A DNA stretch of 37,139 nt from JARRRL01 sp037380725 (GTDB lineage: Bacteria; Pseudomonadota; Gammaproteobacteria; Pseudomonadales; JANQJO01), in contig JARRRL010000072.1 in NCBI GenBank assembly GCA_037380725.1, forward strand, positions 1 to 37,139, written 5' to 3'. Positions 1 through 9,320 of the stretch are shown here, piece after piece. Each line of letters starts with the position of its first letter. The stretch's first letter is position 1. Below the pieces are notes generated by a model. The model made no database searches. It saw nothing but the letters and a program-made list of their open reading frames with translations, and was not told where the DNA came from. Both the position numbers and the translations under genes were made by a program.

Positions 1-1
1 T

Positions 2-2008
2 GGCTTAGCTCAACACCACGCTGGACAATTGGTTCTCCAAGTCGATCAGGAGGCTTTTTATCAAGAAATCCTCACCGCAATTCGACTCAACCTCTTGATC
101 ATGATCGCTTTACTCGTGCTCGCCACCGTAACGATGATCTGGCTGCACAGTCACTGCCCTAGGCGCCTGGGGTGTTGCAGTAAAATTATTTTCCATGTCA
201 GTTACGCCATCGCCGCCAGCGCCGTATTGATCTCGCTGCTGGGCTTATTTGAAAAAGGCATCAGCAACAAAACCGGGGCCATGACAAAATCCTTACTCGA
301 ACGGCTCGATGTACCCGCTCAGATGCAATTGGACCTGAAACAACATCTCACGCTCATTGATCAAAACCTACTGAAACACTACACCCAAGATGACGCCGAC
401 ATTCAATCCATCGAACTGTACCAGCACGGTAAACGGCTTTACTACGCGGCGGCGCCCGGCATCACCGAATCCGACCTGTCGACCTTGCAAGTGGGCGTCT
501 CACCTTGCACGAGTAAGCATTTCGGTTTTGGTAGCTGTACCGCGATCACCAGCGACCCCAGCTTGATCTTGAAAGTGATTGTGCCCACCAAGCGGGTATA
601 CAATCGTTTATTCCGAGCCGCCAAAAATTTGCTGATGCTCTTTATTTCCACCACATTGATCGCCAACCTCTTCCTAAACATAGCGAACGTTTTTTCCACC
701 AGCACCGCCCAGCAACTGAAAAGCCAGCAACACAAACGGGAATTCCCCGAGCGCGCCGAAAGTTTACTGCGCCCCGTCTTCACCTTAGGCGTTTTCATAG
801 AAGGGCTGAATCTGGCTTTTCTGCCAAACTACCTCAAGCACTTCACGTCGGGGGGGCCCGTCTCGATCTTCTTCACAAGTTATTTTCTGTGTTTTGCACT
901 CGCCTTAGTGCCCGCCGGTCGATACGCAGCACGGCGTCACTTACCCCATATGATGATTGTCGCATTCATCTTAAATTTCATTGGTCTTTATTTGTTGGTT
1001 TTCGCACAAAATATCTATTGGGCCATTGCCGCTCGAGCCCTGTCGGCCTGCGGTCAAGGCATTCTATTGATCGCGGTGCAAGCTCACCTGCTTCGACTGG
1101 AAACCGGCTCCACGCGCTCCGGTGGCGCACGCCTGATCGTCTTAGGGTTTAACATCGGTGTGATTTCGGGCACCTCCATTGGCGCACTGCTGGCCTCCCT
1201 GTTTGGTGAAGCGCCTGTCTTTTTGATCGGCATGGCCGTCTGTGTTTTTTGCATCCTATACATCTCTCGAACCATCACAAACATTGAGCCAACGACACAG
1301 GCCCCTGCTCCGATGCCCACTCCGAGCAGCACCCCTCGTCATCCAAAACACCAACTGTCCATCAGCCAACTGTCCATTAAAACCACGCTGATCGCGTCTT
1401 ATCTGAAAAACTTTCTCAATCCAGAATTGCTCAAACTCACCCTTCTAATCGGTATACCGGCCAAAGCGGCCTTCACCGGTGTGCTGGTCTTTGCGCTGCC
1501 ACTGGTGCTCTCTGGTTTTAATTTGACCAAAGACGAAGTGGGCCAGATCTTGATTTTTTATTCTTTTGGTATTGTGGTGACCACCACCTTGATCAACAAA
1601 ATCTCAAACACCGGCATAAGTCCTGCTGCATTACTGTTTATGGGATGCATCGGATCCGGATTCGGATTAATAATTATCAGCTACACGTCTTCACTGTCTC
1701 TGGCGCCCACGCAACTAAAAATTATGATTACCGTCGGCATCCTGCTGCTGGGTTTATTCCACGGCTTCATACACGCGCCAGCGGTCACCTACATCGCCCG
1801 CCTCACCCACATCAAAACCGAAGACCGCCCCGCCCTCATCGCAAACTATCGCCTGCTTGAGCGCGTGGGTCACATCATGGGTCCTACTTTGGCCACGCTT
1901 TTTTTAATCCAAAACGGACGCTTTCTCGAAAGCCACATGCTCCTTTTCGGGCTTACGATCATGATCGGTGGTCTGCTGTTTCTGATCACCCATTCTGATC
2001 ATCCATAA
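2..2008 (+). CDS. MFS-type transporter with N-terminal sensor-like region (5' partial)
   Basis: The reading frame is open to the left edge. The first possible start, a TTG at 29, has no ribosome binding site, so the true start probably lies outside the window. Residues (counted from the TTG) about 18-40 and 54-74 are hydrophobic segments. A roughly 110-residue polar stretch with two cysteines follows, probably periplasmic, then another membrane segment near 200-222. From about residue 245 to the end the protein has the alternating hydrophobic segments of a 12-helix major facilitator protein (LPNYL, then a charged GRYAARRH loop). The polar region between two helices resembles a periplasmic sensor module fused to a transporter. 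The next gene, 40 bp downstream, encodes a periplasmic binding protein, so the two probably act together. Substrate unknown. MFS assignment is from topology, not from a specific signature. Confidence 0.7.
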   Translation, partial: GLAQHHAGQLVLQVDQEAFYQEILTAIRLNLLIMIALLVLATVTMIWLHSHCPRRLGCCSKIIFHVSYAIAASAVLISLLGLFEKGISNKTGAMTKSLLERLDVPAQMQLDLKQHLTLIDQNLLKHYTQDDADIQSIELYQHGKRLYYAAAPGITESDLSTLQVGVSPCTSKHFGFGSCTAITSDPSLILKVIVPTKRVYNRLFRAAKNLLMLFISTTLIANLFLNIANVFSTSTAQQLKSQQHKREFPERAESLLRPVFTLGVFIEGLNLAFLPNYLKHFTSGGPVSIFFTSYFLCFALALVPAGRYAARRHLPHMMIVAFILNFIGLYLLVFAQNIYWAIAARALSACGQGILLIAVQAHLLRLETGSTRSGGARLIVLGFNIGVISGTSIGALLASLFGEAPVFLIGMAVCVFCILYISRTITNIEPTTQAPAPMPTPSSTPRHPKHQLSISQLSIKTTLIASYLKNFLNPELLKLTLLIGIPAKAAFTGVLVFALPLVLSGFNLTKDEVGQILIFYSFGIVVTTTLINKISNTGISPAALLFMGCIGSGFGLIIISYTSSLSLAPTQLKIMITVGILLLGLFHGFIHAPAVTYIARLTHIKTEDRPALIANYRLLERVGHIMGPTLATLFLIQNGRFLESHMLLFGLTIMIGGLLFLITHSDHP

Positions 2009-2048
2009 ACATACCAAAACGAGTTAAACCATCAAGGTTCAATACGAT

Positions 2049-3398
2049 ATGCTGAGAATAAGCCTCCTATTTATCACCCTGCTGCTCTCACACGGCGGTG
2101 TAGCCGCGCCCCCCGCCATCCCTGAATGTGCGGTTTTTCACCATCAAGGCTTCAACTCAAACCGCCATCACGACTCAAGCTGGCGCTGCAAACTCGCGGA
2201 TGCCTCGTGGCAAGCCATCAGTACAGGCGCGGTAAAATTCAGACCCATTCACATTGAGCCCAACATCACGCCGGCGCACGGTAAAATCAAAAATATTTTG
2301 GTGCTGTCCTCTAAGCTGTCGTCCGCCTACGACGAATCGAGTCTCACTTTATTCCAAAGCCTCTATGGAAAGGCGGATCATTATCGCTTCACCTTGTTTA
2401 ATTACGCACAGAACTGCAGCACAACACCCAGCAGTATGCGCTGCCCCAACGCCGACGCCGCCCTGCATAAAGCGATGTTGGATCACTTCGACTTGGTGGT
2501 ATCCATGGGCTCGGACACCACAATCTATCTGGCAAATCACGCCAACTTCAACACGCTGCCCATTGTCAGTGCTTGCGCCAAAGATCCTCGTCACTTGGGA
2601 TTACTGGATCAACTCGACCCACAACGCCCCCAACACATCGCGTACACCTCACTGGATATTGATCCCACTTTGCAAATCGATTATCTGCAATCACTCTTCT
2701 TACAAAAACTGAAGCACATCATCCTACTGGTGGACACCGACAACATCAGTTCCATTAAAACGCAAGCCGAACCCCTTGAAAAAACCATTCAACGCCAGCA
2801 CTCAAACCTGAGCGTCACAAGATTGAATATTCAACTTCAGGGACATTACAAAAAACTGATTCAAACGCATCAACTCGAGCACTATCTCAACGAAACCCTA
2901 TACCGCAAACTGGATCACTACCGCACACAATACGCTGCGCGTACACAAAAAATAGGCCTCTCTCCACAGACGCATTCGCCAGACACGCTTTTTTTGATCA
3001 CCGGCAGCACGGAAATTTTTAACCACATTGATGCCATTAACCAACACGCCGGTCACATTCCGGTATTGAGCGTCACGCCCAGTTTCATCACGGCTGGTCG
3101 TCACAGCGCGTTCATGGCGCTTGGGGTGAGTTTTACGCGCAACGCACGCAAAGCGGCTGATTATATTTATCAGATATTGGAGTCCGGCGTCTCGCCCAGC
3201 GCGCTACCACTTGGGCAAATCAGTTCACCCGACATTGCCATCAATTTCCGTCTGTTGCCCACGGGCTTCAAGGTGCCGTACGCTTTCTTTGAAAACGCGT
3301 CTTATATTTTTGATCTCAACGGAAAAGCCGTTCGCTGCGATGGCAAAAACGTTTTTCCACCCGAAGAAAGTTGCCGATCCACCGTCTTCTCTGGATAA
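2049..3398 (+). CDS. ABC-type periplasmic substrate-binding protein, PF04392-like
   Basis: The 449-residue protein starts with a clear signal peptide (MLRISLLFITLLLSHGGVAA) and should be exported. The body alternates beta strands and helices as in a type I periplasmic binding fold: ILVLSS near residue 80, a VVSMGSDTTIYLA segment near 150, LPIVSAC near 175 and HIILLVDTDN near 222. This is the pattern of the ABC_sub_bind (TrpX-like) family. No ABC permease or ATPase lies beside it, and its partner is the MFS-like gene just upstream. Such orphan binding proteins often feed a sensor rather than a transporter; that role is inferred here. ATG start with a weak AAGG upstream. A strong terminator follows the stop codon. 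Confidence 0.65.
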   Translation: MLRISLLFITLLLSHGGVAAPPAIPECAVFHHQGFNSNRHHDSSWRCKLADASWQAISTGAVKFRPIHIEPNITPAHGKIKNILVLSSKLSSAYDESSLTLFQSLYGKADHYRFTLFNYAQNCSTTPSSMRCPNADAALHKAMLDHFDLVVSMGSDTTIYLANHANFNTLPIVSACAKDPRHLGLLDQLDPQRPQHIAYTSLDIDPTLQIDYLQSLFLQKLKHIILLVDTDNISSIKTQAEPLEKTIQRQHSNLSVTRLNIQLQGHYKKLIQTHQLEHYLNETLYRKLDHYRTQYAARTQKIGLSPQTHSPDTLFLITGSTEIFNHIDAINQHAGHIPVLSVTPSFITAGRHSAFMALGVSFTRNARKAADYIYQILESGVSPSALPLGQISSPDIAINFRLLPTGFKVPYAFFENASYIFDLNGKAVRCDGKNVFPPEESCRSTVFSG

Positions 3399-3436
3399 AC
3401 GTCTTTCTTGGGTAAGTGTCTTTCCTGGATCACATC

Positions 3437-3466
3437 AAAAAAGGCGTTCTGCTGAACGCCTTTTTT
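3437..3466. terminator. Bidirectional rho-independent terminator
   Basis: Stem AAGGCGTTC, loop TGCT, stem GAACGCCTT, with an A run on the left and a T run on the right. It lies between two convergent genes (stops at 3398 and 3494) and can serve both strands. Confidence 0.9.
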
Positions 3467-3493
3467 GTTTGACTCCACGATGATGGTTCACGC

Positions 3494-5698
3494 TCAATGC
3501 GTTCTGAAAGAACCCGTAAACGTCTCCCTGGGAATTTCTTTATCCACCAAGGCTTCAAAGGCGGCGCGCTTAACGGTTTCCGTGGATTGTTCCGTTGTCA
3601 TCACTTTATCCAAGGTCACCGCCATCGCGTCCTGATTCACCGTCGGCATGGAAATACCGGCCTCTTCAATCAGTTTTGCTTGCTCTTGCTCGACCCGTTG
3701 TATCCGATCGCGCTCTGCATCGTCGTTGATACGAATGTCGGGAGTATATACGACTGGTAACGATTTCGAAGACAACAATCGAGACAACAGTGCGCTGGAT
3801 GAAAATGTGGTACTTGCCGACAGCGTATTATTCTGCAAAATAGGCTCAAGCTGATTCACAGCATCAACGACAGGGCCAATCACAGGATCAATCACAGGGT
3901 CATCAAATTTAATTTCAATTTCGCGCAACAATTTAATGAGTTCACGTTGACGCAAAACCGGTAATGGCAACACGGAAACGTTGGGCGCGCAGTTGCAAAT
4001 ATTCTGGTTAGCCAGATCAACCAACACCGTTTCCCGATGCGGTAAAAATACATCCAGCAAAGCATCTGAGATGGCGAACCCTGCACTGTTGCCCGCAAAG
4101 TGTGTGGGATCAAACTCCGGCTCACCCGCCAAGGTTCCCACAGTCGGCTCCACATGCACAAAACCCAAGGAGTTCGGCCAACGTAATCCATGACCGAGCG
4201 CATTGTTTGCCGTCAAACCGAATGCACCCGGTTGGTGACAGCCAGCGCAACTGAGCGCCGTCGCGCGGTTCACAATGTGGTTGGCGTTCAAGGTAAACGG
4301 GGCACCCGCCGCATTCAAATCATTTATAAATCCGGGATCAACAGAGCTGATCGCTTGATTACGGTAATGATCGAATGTCGGTGATAAAGACTGACTTTCA
4401 GCCCCATTTTTATTGCTGTCTACCTGATACGTAAAACCATTGATCGAGGGGTTCGCCAAGCGATCGGCAGTCACCTGATTGACAACGTCTTGCTGAAAAT
4501 TCGCCGCACGCGCCATGATATTGGGAATACCGATGGCGTATGGATTCCCCCCAGGCAAGGTGGGTGCACTGCCCGTCGCCAGGTCTCGTTTCCACAATTG
4601 ACCATATGGATTCGCCTTCACACTGGTTGGCATAATATCAAAATCACACACCCCCGAGCGGCAACTCAAAAATGTCTTAAACTCCTTCAAGGTCCACGGA
4701 TCAGGTGAAAAACTCGATAAATCGGATAAAAACTGGTTCGTGCGAATTTGGCCACTGGTTGAGTTGCCGTACTGCGCCAAGGCGCTCGAGGCATAGTGAT
4801 TGACGTGAACCACTTCAGAAAATCCCGGCAAACCCTCGTAATAGAATTGAGCTAATTTGACAGCGCGTGAGCTCGGATCACTGTCGTCTGACAGATCCAA
4901 CCAAAACTCGATGACGTCTCGACAGCCGGAACGACAACCGGGTTTCGGATTTGGCAGCACACCTTCAAAAATGATCAAATTTTTCTCAATGCCATTCGCT
5001 TTTCCGTAAATAATTCGATGCTCACCACAGTTTTTCCAGCCGGAATCCGCTAAATCAATCCGATTGATCAAAGCCAGAGGTTGATATTCGTTATCAATTA
5101 CCGCCGCTATCTCAGCCGCCGTACCAATGGCTTCGGTCCCTTCCGCGCGCTTACACGTATTCAAGGGAAACCCATTTACGAGACCATTGTGATCATCGCA
5201 ATGGGGGTTTCCAAGCGTTTCAGCGTTAATCTGATCGTTTTGCGTATCCCAAAACTGTTTAAAAATCGATTCTGGACTGGCGCCAGGCACTTGGCTGGAT
5301 ACATCATCACTTATCTTTTGCAATGTTTGACGCAAACTGAAATGCCCACTGCCCACGGTTTCTGCATCGTGCACAAACAAGGTTCGATGTATATCGATGT
5401 CAGGCTCAGCGATGGCGGCAGGCGCCACGCAGATTGAGCCCTCTACAAAACCCGTTTGCGGAAAAAGGCGGATGCGTGGGGGTATAAGAACGGAAACGTC
5501 TGACAAGGATAACGACGCGTTGTTAATCTGATTCAGTGCTTCAACATTAACATTGATGGTTTCGGTTTTGCTCAGATTCGAATTCAAGGTCACACGCTGC
5601 CCACTGAAATCTGAGCTGTTCAATGACGCCATGACATTCGCATTGATTGAACCCGACAGCACGACGCTTCCGAGCACAGTCAGTATTATCTTGTTCAT
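3494..5698 (-). CDS. Large secreted protein with one CxxCH haem-type motif
   Basis: The 734-residue protein begins with a signal peptide (about residues 1-24, ending near ANVMA), so it is probably periplasmic or secreted. It carries a single CAGCH motif at residues 484-488, the covalent c-type haem site, preceded by an HIVNRATALS segment. Conserved-looking blocks include LINRIDLADSGWKNCGEHRI near 205-225 and several paired cysteines (CRSGCR, CRSGVC). I do not recognise a named family. It could be a mono-haem electron carrier or peroxidase-like protein, but a distal haem ligand cannot be assigned by eye. The C-terminal third has a short DPVI repeat from a 12-bp duplication. It is a single gene ending at the shared terminator. 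Confidence 0.75.
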   Translation of the reverse strand: MNKIILTVLGSVVLSGSINANVMASLNSSDFSGQRVTLNSNLSKTETINVNVEALNQINNASLSLSDVSVLIPPRIRLFPQTGFVEGSICVAPAAIAEPDIDIHRTLFVHDAETVGSGHFSLRQTLQKISDDVSSQVPGASPESIFKQFWDTQNDQINAETLGNPHCDDHNGLVNGFPLNTCKRAEGTEAIGTAAEIAAVIDNEYQPLALINRIDLADSGWKNCGEHRIIYGKANGIEKNLIIFEGVLPNPKPGCRSGCRDVIEFWLDLSDDSDPSSRAVKLAQFYYEGLPGFSEVVHVNHYASSALAQYGNSTSGQIRTNQFLSDLSSFSPDPWTLKEFKTFLSCRSGVCDFDIMPTSVKANPYGQLWKRDLATGSAPTLPGGNPYAIGIPNIMARAANFQQDVVNQVTADRLANPSINGFTYQVDSNKNGAESQSLSPTFDHYRNQAISSVDPGFINDLNAAGAPFTLNANHIVNRATALSCAGCHQPGAFGLTANNALGHGLRWPNSLGFVHVEPTVGTLAGEPEFDPTHFAGNSAGFAISDALLDVFLPHRETVLVDLANQNICNCAPNVSVLPLPVLRQRELIKLLREIEIKFDDPVIDPVIGPVVDAVNQLEPILQNNTLSASTTFSSSALLSRLLSSKSLPVVYTPDIRINDDAERDRIQRVEQEQAKLIEEAGISMPTVNQDAMAVTLDKVMTTEQSTETVKRAAFEALVDKEIPRETFTGSFRTH
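3877..3900. repeat. 12-bp x2 tandem duplication in coding sequence
   Basis: Two copies, CAATCACAGGAT and CAATCACAGGGT, encode the DPVI repeat of the secreted CxxCH protein. The unit keeps the reading frame. Confidence 0.8.
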
Positions 5699-5923
5699 AT
5701 CACCTATCCATATTTAACCTGTGAAAATTCCCTTTTTGGCCGCCTAGATGAGTCGCACATCACTCACGCAAACCCACAGTGGCTCTCAGAGTGTAAGAAA
5801 AAGACGGCGACGCTTCTGTGATAAAATCACAAAAAACCTGGAACAAAATTATGCCAACGCGTGCAACGCATCGCCCAGCGCTGAGGATAAGGTGTCGATC
5901 TCATCCGCTGTAACGGTCAGTCA

Positions 5924-6151
5924 TTACAAACGCGTGAAGCGCCAACAGCGATGTACTTTGGGGTTACGAACAAAATCCGGATCCAGCGTCTCAGCGGAGA
6001 TATCTTGCCACGCACACGTGCTTGCTAAGGCCGCTTCGTCTAGGCTAAACGTACGTTGATTCGTAGAAAAAAACAACGCTCCTCCCACCGCTAAACGAGA
6101 CAAACACGCGCGTATTAGCGTAACGTGATCACGCTGCACATCCAATACGCC
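5924..6151 (-). pseudogene. rlmK: Out-of-frame C-terminal remnant of RlmK domain
   Basis: In a different frame from the main rlmKL reading frame, this stretch encodes GVLDVQRDHVTLIR, then VGGALFFSTNQRTF, and ends RNPKVHRCWRFTRL. These match the end of gammaproteobacterial RlmKL (E. coli: DVQRDHLALM, FSNNKRGF, RNRQIHNCWLI). It has no start of its own and is translated only if the frameshift near 6151-6171 is bypassed or is an assembly error. Confidence 0.8.
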
Positions 6152-8130
6152 TGCATTTCCCGCGTTGAGGTCAACCACGTTCTGCAATCCGCATTCACCA
6201 AACGATGCTGATTCGGATTCAGATCGTTATACGCCAAGTTTTCCGCCGCCCAACGCAAATACGTTTGGGAAAGATCCACGCTCACCGAACACGCAGCGCC
6301 CCCCAAAGCGGCATGTACCGTCGCCGTCGCCGTATAACAAAACAGATTTAAAAACCGTTTACCGTGCATCAATTCAAACAGTTTGCGACGTAAAGGACGG
6401 TGATCCAAAAACAGACCCGTATCCAAATAACGGCGAAGATTCACCTGCAACACCGCCGGTCCTTCTCGAACAGTAAAAAAATCGCGGCGATCACCGAAGC
6501 GTGTTGCGGTTTCTTGTCGTTCATATTGGCTCGCACCCGCGTGTCGGCGACGAATTTTCGTCACAATCGCTTCCAGTGGCCTATCGCCATACACCGCAAC
6601 GGCTGCCAACAACTCTTGAAAACGTTTAGCCGCTTGAGTGGCTGACACGCTTTTCGGTGCCGCGTATTCCTGTACGTGAAACTGGTCTTGATACACATCA
6701 ACCGCGCACGCGTATTCAGGCATATCCGCATCATACAAGCGGTAACAGCTCGTACCCGTTTGTTCAAGCCAACGCCGAAGTCGCTTGCCATTCTTTCTCA
6801 ATCGATTGAGCACCATAGTGCTCCCGTCGCTGAGCGCCGCTTCAGCGATGCGGCCCGCTGGCGATGTGCGTAAGGTCGCTTCAGCAGCGGGCAGTAAGTC
6901 GAACAACAATAAATCACTGTCAATCGATCCATTGTAAAAACGGTATTTGCGTTTGACACGCAAACGCAAAGCGCCCGCCAAGTCCCGATTTCCCGTAAAG
7001 ACCGCCGCTTGCCAAGGCGTAAACAAACGCTTGAGAGTTTCACCCAAACAGGGATATAAGCTCTCCAGCGTTTTTTTATCCCCCATGCGTTCACCGTAAG
7101 GTGGGTTCGTGATCACCCATCCTCGCGCTGGCCGCTCCGCCAAATCCGATGCTTGCAGCGCTTCTAAGGCCTTTTTTTCTATGCGGATGAGCGCATCAAG
7201 TCCCGCTGCCTTTGCGTTCGCCCGGGCTGCTGCTACCGCATTGGGATGAACATCAAACCCCCGAATCCAAGCCGGCGCATCTCGGTCGAGCGCCACACGC
7301 AGACCGTGCGCAAAACGCGCCTGAGCGGCTTCCACGATACGGCACCACAACGCCTCATCGTGGCCCAACCAAGCCGCAAAACCAAAGTGTTTGTCGGTCA
7401 CCGTGTTCGACTCGGTTAAAGCCCGCCCTAAGCCAGGCGCTCGATCCACACACATCATAGCCGCTTCAATCAGGAGCGTTCCCGAACCACACATGGGATC
7501 AACGAATCCAAACGCCTCCGCTTCACCCGCCTTGGCGTTCCCGCACCACATGCACCCTGCTCTCAATAACAAAGCCGCCGCCAAATTTTCCTTTAGCGGT
7601 GCCGGCGTTGCTCGACACCGATACCCGCGCTTGTGAAGGCTTTCACCCGCTAAATTCAAGGCTAAACTGACTGTTCCTTTCGACAAATAGGCGCACAGTC
7701 GAATGTCAGGCAGGATAAAATCCACGGACGGACGTGCCTGTGCGTGAGCCACGAAGTGATCAACCACCGCATCCTTTACCCGCTGCGCCCCAAAGCGCGT
7801 GTGACGAATCTCATCGTTGGTTCCAATAAATTCAACGTGAATACGGGCTTCAACTGAAAACAGCGTGTGCCAAGGCACCGTTCTGGCCAAGTGATACAGG
7901 TCATCGTCTGAGGTGATCTTCCCCGCAGCCAATTGCAACAAAACGCGATTGGCAAGCCTCGACCACAAACACACCATATAAGCCAATTGGGTATCACCGG
8001 AAAAATACACGCCCGCCACAGCAACGCGACAGGACACGGCCCCTAAGGACGCCAATTCTTGCTCCAACAACAATTCCAAACCTTTCGGGCACGTTGCAAA
8101 AAAGGATAACGGCCCAGACTTCAACTCCAT
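6115..8130 (-). CDS. rlmL: 23S rRNA methyltransferase RlmKL, RlmK half frameshifted
   Basis: RlmKL is a fused enzyme that makes m2G2445 (RlmL half) and m7G2069 (RlmK half) in 23S rRNA. The N-terminal THUMP region, the SAM motif DPMCGSGTLLIEAA and the catalytic NPPYGERMG of RlmL are all present. The RlmK half is recognisable (YRLYDADMPEYACAVD, then LDTGLFLDHRPLRR and LNLFCYTATATVHAALGGA). After ADCRTWL the frame leaves the family sequence and stops at 6115. The expected DPPTFSNS catalytic block is missing, and the family sequence resumes in another frame. Compared with E. coli about 50 bp are lost. I chose ATG 8130 over the upstream GTG 8136. RlmL should still work; RlmK should not, unless the assembly is wrong. 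Confidence 0.85.
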   Translation of the reverse strand: MELKSGPLSFFATCPKGLELLLEQELASLGAVSCRVAVAGVYFSGDTQLAYMVCLWSRLANRVLLQLAAGKITSDDDLYHLARTVPWHTLFSVEARIHVEFIGTNDEIRHTRFGAQRVKDAVVDHFVAHAQARPSVDFILPDIRLCAYLSKGTVSLALNLAGESLHKRGYRCRATPAPLKENLAAALLLRAGCMWCGNAKAGEAEAFGFVDPMCGSGTLLIEAAMMCVDRAPGLGRALTESNTVTDKHFGFAAWLGHDEALWCRIVEAAQARFAHGLRVALDRDAPAWIRGFDVHPNAVAAARANAKAAGLDALIRIEKKALEALQASDLAERPARGWVITNPPYGERMGDKKTLESLYPCLGETLKRLFTPWQAAVFTGNRDLAGALRLRVKRKYRFYNGSIDSDLLLFDLLPAAEATLRTSPAGRIAEAALSDGSTMVLNRLRKNGKRLRRWLEQTGTSCYRLYDADMPEYACAVDVYQDQFHVQEYAAPKSVSATQAAKRFQELLAAVAVYGDRPLEAIVTKIRRRHAGASQYERQETATRFGDRRDFFTVREGPAVLQVNLRRYLDTGLFLDHRPLRRKLFELMHGKRFLNLFCYTATATVHAALGGAACSVSVDLSQTYLRWAAENLAYNDLNPNQHRLVNADCRTWLTSTREMQAYWMCSVITLR

Positions 8131-8158
8131 GACCACTCACTCAGTTGCTCTCTACAGA

Positions 8159-8193
8159 GCATCGCGTAAAAACCGTGCATCGCGTAAAACCAA
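8159..8193. repeat. 17-18-bp x2 tandem duplication in spacer
   Basis: GCATCGCGTAAAAACCGT is followed directly by GCATCGCGTAAAACCAA, between the yhdH stop and the rlmKL start. Confidence 0.75.
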
Positions 8194-8218
8194 ACGGACT
8201 GAACCAAACCAATGACAA

Positions 8219-9211
8219 TTACGCGTTCAAATCCACCACAATGCGACCCATCACCTGCCCCGCTGACAGGCGATCCACATAAGTCAAAATCTCCGATAAT
8301 GGCACGCGCGTAACGATGTTTTGCAAATGCGGCAAGCGCCACTCTCCCGCCAGCGAATTCCACATCAGCTGACGTATTTCATTTTCCAATTGCGCTGAAT
8401 CAACCCCCAGCAGATTAATTCCTCTCAAAATAAATGGAAAAACCGAACCCGCAAAAGTCGGTGCCGCCGCCAAACCACAACACGCCACACTGCCGCCATA
8501 TCGAATGGATTTCAAAACATTCATTAAAATCTCACCACCCACCGTATCAATTGCAGCACCCCAGCGCTCCGTCAGCAGGCCTTTCGATGTGGGTTCAACC
8601 AGCGATTCTCGTGGTACAATTTCGGTGACACCCAATGATTTCAAATACGCTTCCGCGTCAGTTTTACCCGTCAAGGCAACGGTTCGAAAACCCAACTTGT
8701 TCAGCAACAACAACGACAGTGATCCCACCGCTCCGGTGGCCCCCGTCACCAATACGTCACCAAACTCCGGGGTAATCCCCACTTGCGTCAGTGAATCCAC
8801 ACACAACGCGGCGGTCAATCCCGCCGTACCGTAAGCCATCGTTTCATAGAGCGAAAAATGCCCTGGCTTTTGCAGCACCCACTCCGCCGGCACACGCACC
8901 AACTGACCCAGTCCGCCTGGCACAGACATGCCCAACTGATAGCCCGTTACCAGCACTTCGTCACCCACGGTAAATTCCGATTTGGACGACGCCAACACCA
9001 CGCCCGCGCAATCAATACCGGGCGTGTGTGGGTAGGACGCTGCAACGCCCTTCGCCCCCTGAATCGCGAGCATATCTTTGTAATTCAACGATGAGTAATG
9101 CACCCGTATTGTCACATCACCCGGCGGCAAAACTTCCTCGGTCACCTCTTCGATCGCAGCGTTGTATTTTCCATCCACTTCATGAACACGAAGCGCGGTA
9201 AACGACTCCAT
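8219..9211 (-). CDS. acuI: Quinone oxidoreductase, AcuI/YhdH family (acrylyl-CoA reductase-like)
   Basis: A 330-residue zinc-independent medium-chain dehydrogenase. The family reduces acrylyl-CoA to propionyl-CoA with NADPH, which matters in DMSP and acrylate detoxification. Landmarks: the SSLNYKDMLA block near residue 45, PHTPGIDCAGVV near 65, the NADPH-binding VTGATGAVGSLSLLLL near 150, and a C-terminal GRIVVDL. ATG 9211 is chosen because GGAG lies at the right distance upstream; the longer frame from 9235 has no such site. It follows sohB on the same strand, separated by a 17-bp triple repeat. The exact substrate is inferred from family only. Confidence 0.85.
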   Translation of the reverse strand: MESFTALRVHEVDGKYNAAIEEVTEEVLPPGDVTIRVHYSSLNYKDMLAIQGAKGVAASYPHTPGIDCAGVVLASSKSEFTVGDEVLVTGYQLGMSVPGGLGQLVRVPAEWVLQKPGHFSLYETMAYGTAGLTAALCVDSLTQVGITPEFGDVLVTGATGAVGSLSLLLLNKLGFRTVALTGKTDAEAYLKSLGVTEIVPRESLVEPTSKGLLTERWGAAIDTVGGEILMNVLKSIRYGGSVACCGLAAAPTFAGSVFPFILRGINLLGVDSAQLENEIRQLMWNSLAGEWRLPHLQNIVTRVPLSEILTYVDRLSAGQVMGRIVVDLNA

Positions 9212-9251
9212 AAGTCTTATCTCCAACCTTGACATGTTTTGATATACTTTT

Positions 9252-9302
9252 TTGTACTCACAACTGACTTGTACTTACAACTAACTTGTACTTACAACTG
9301 AC
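9252..9302. repeat. 17-bp x3 tandem repeat
   Basis: Three contiguous copies of TTGTACTTACAACTGAC (9252-9268, 9269-9285, 9286-9302) with one or two mismatches. The array fills much of the gap between the sohB stop and the acuI start. Unit length is not a multiple of three. Confidence 0.95.
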
Positions 9303-9320
9303 TCCATCCACAGCGTTTTT

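Noticed and set aside
9252..9302. Possible CRISPR-like direct repeats
   Set aside because: The units are contiguous with no spacers and there is no cas gene; these are tandem repeats.
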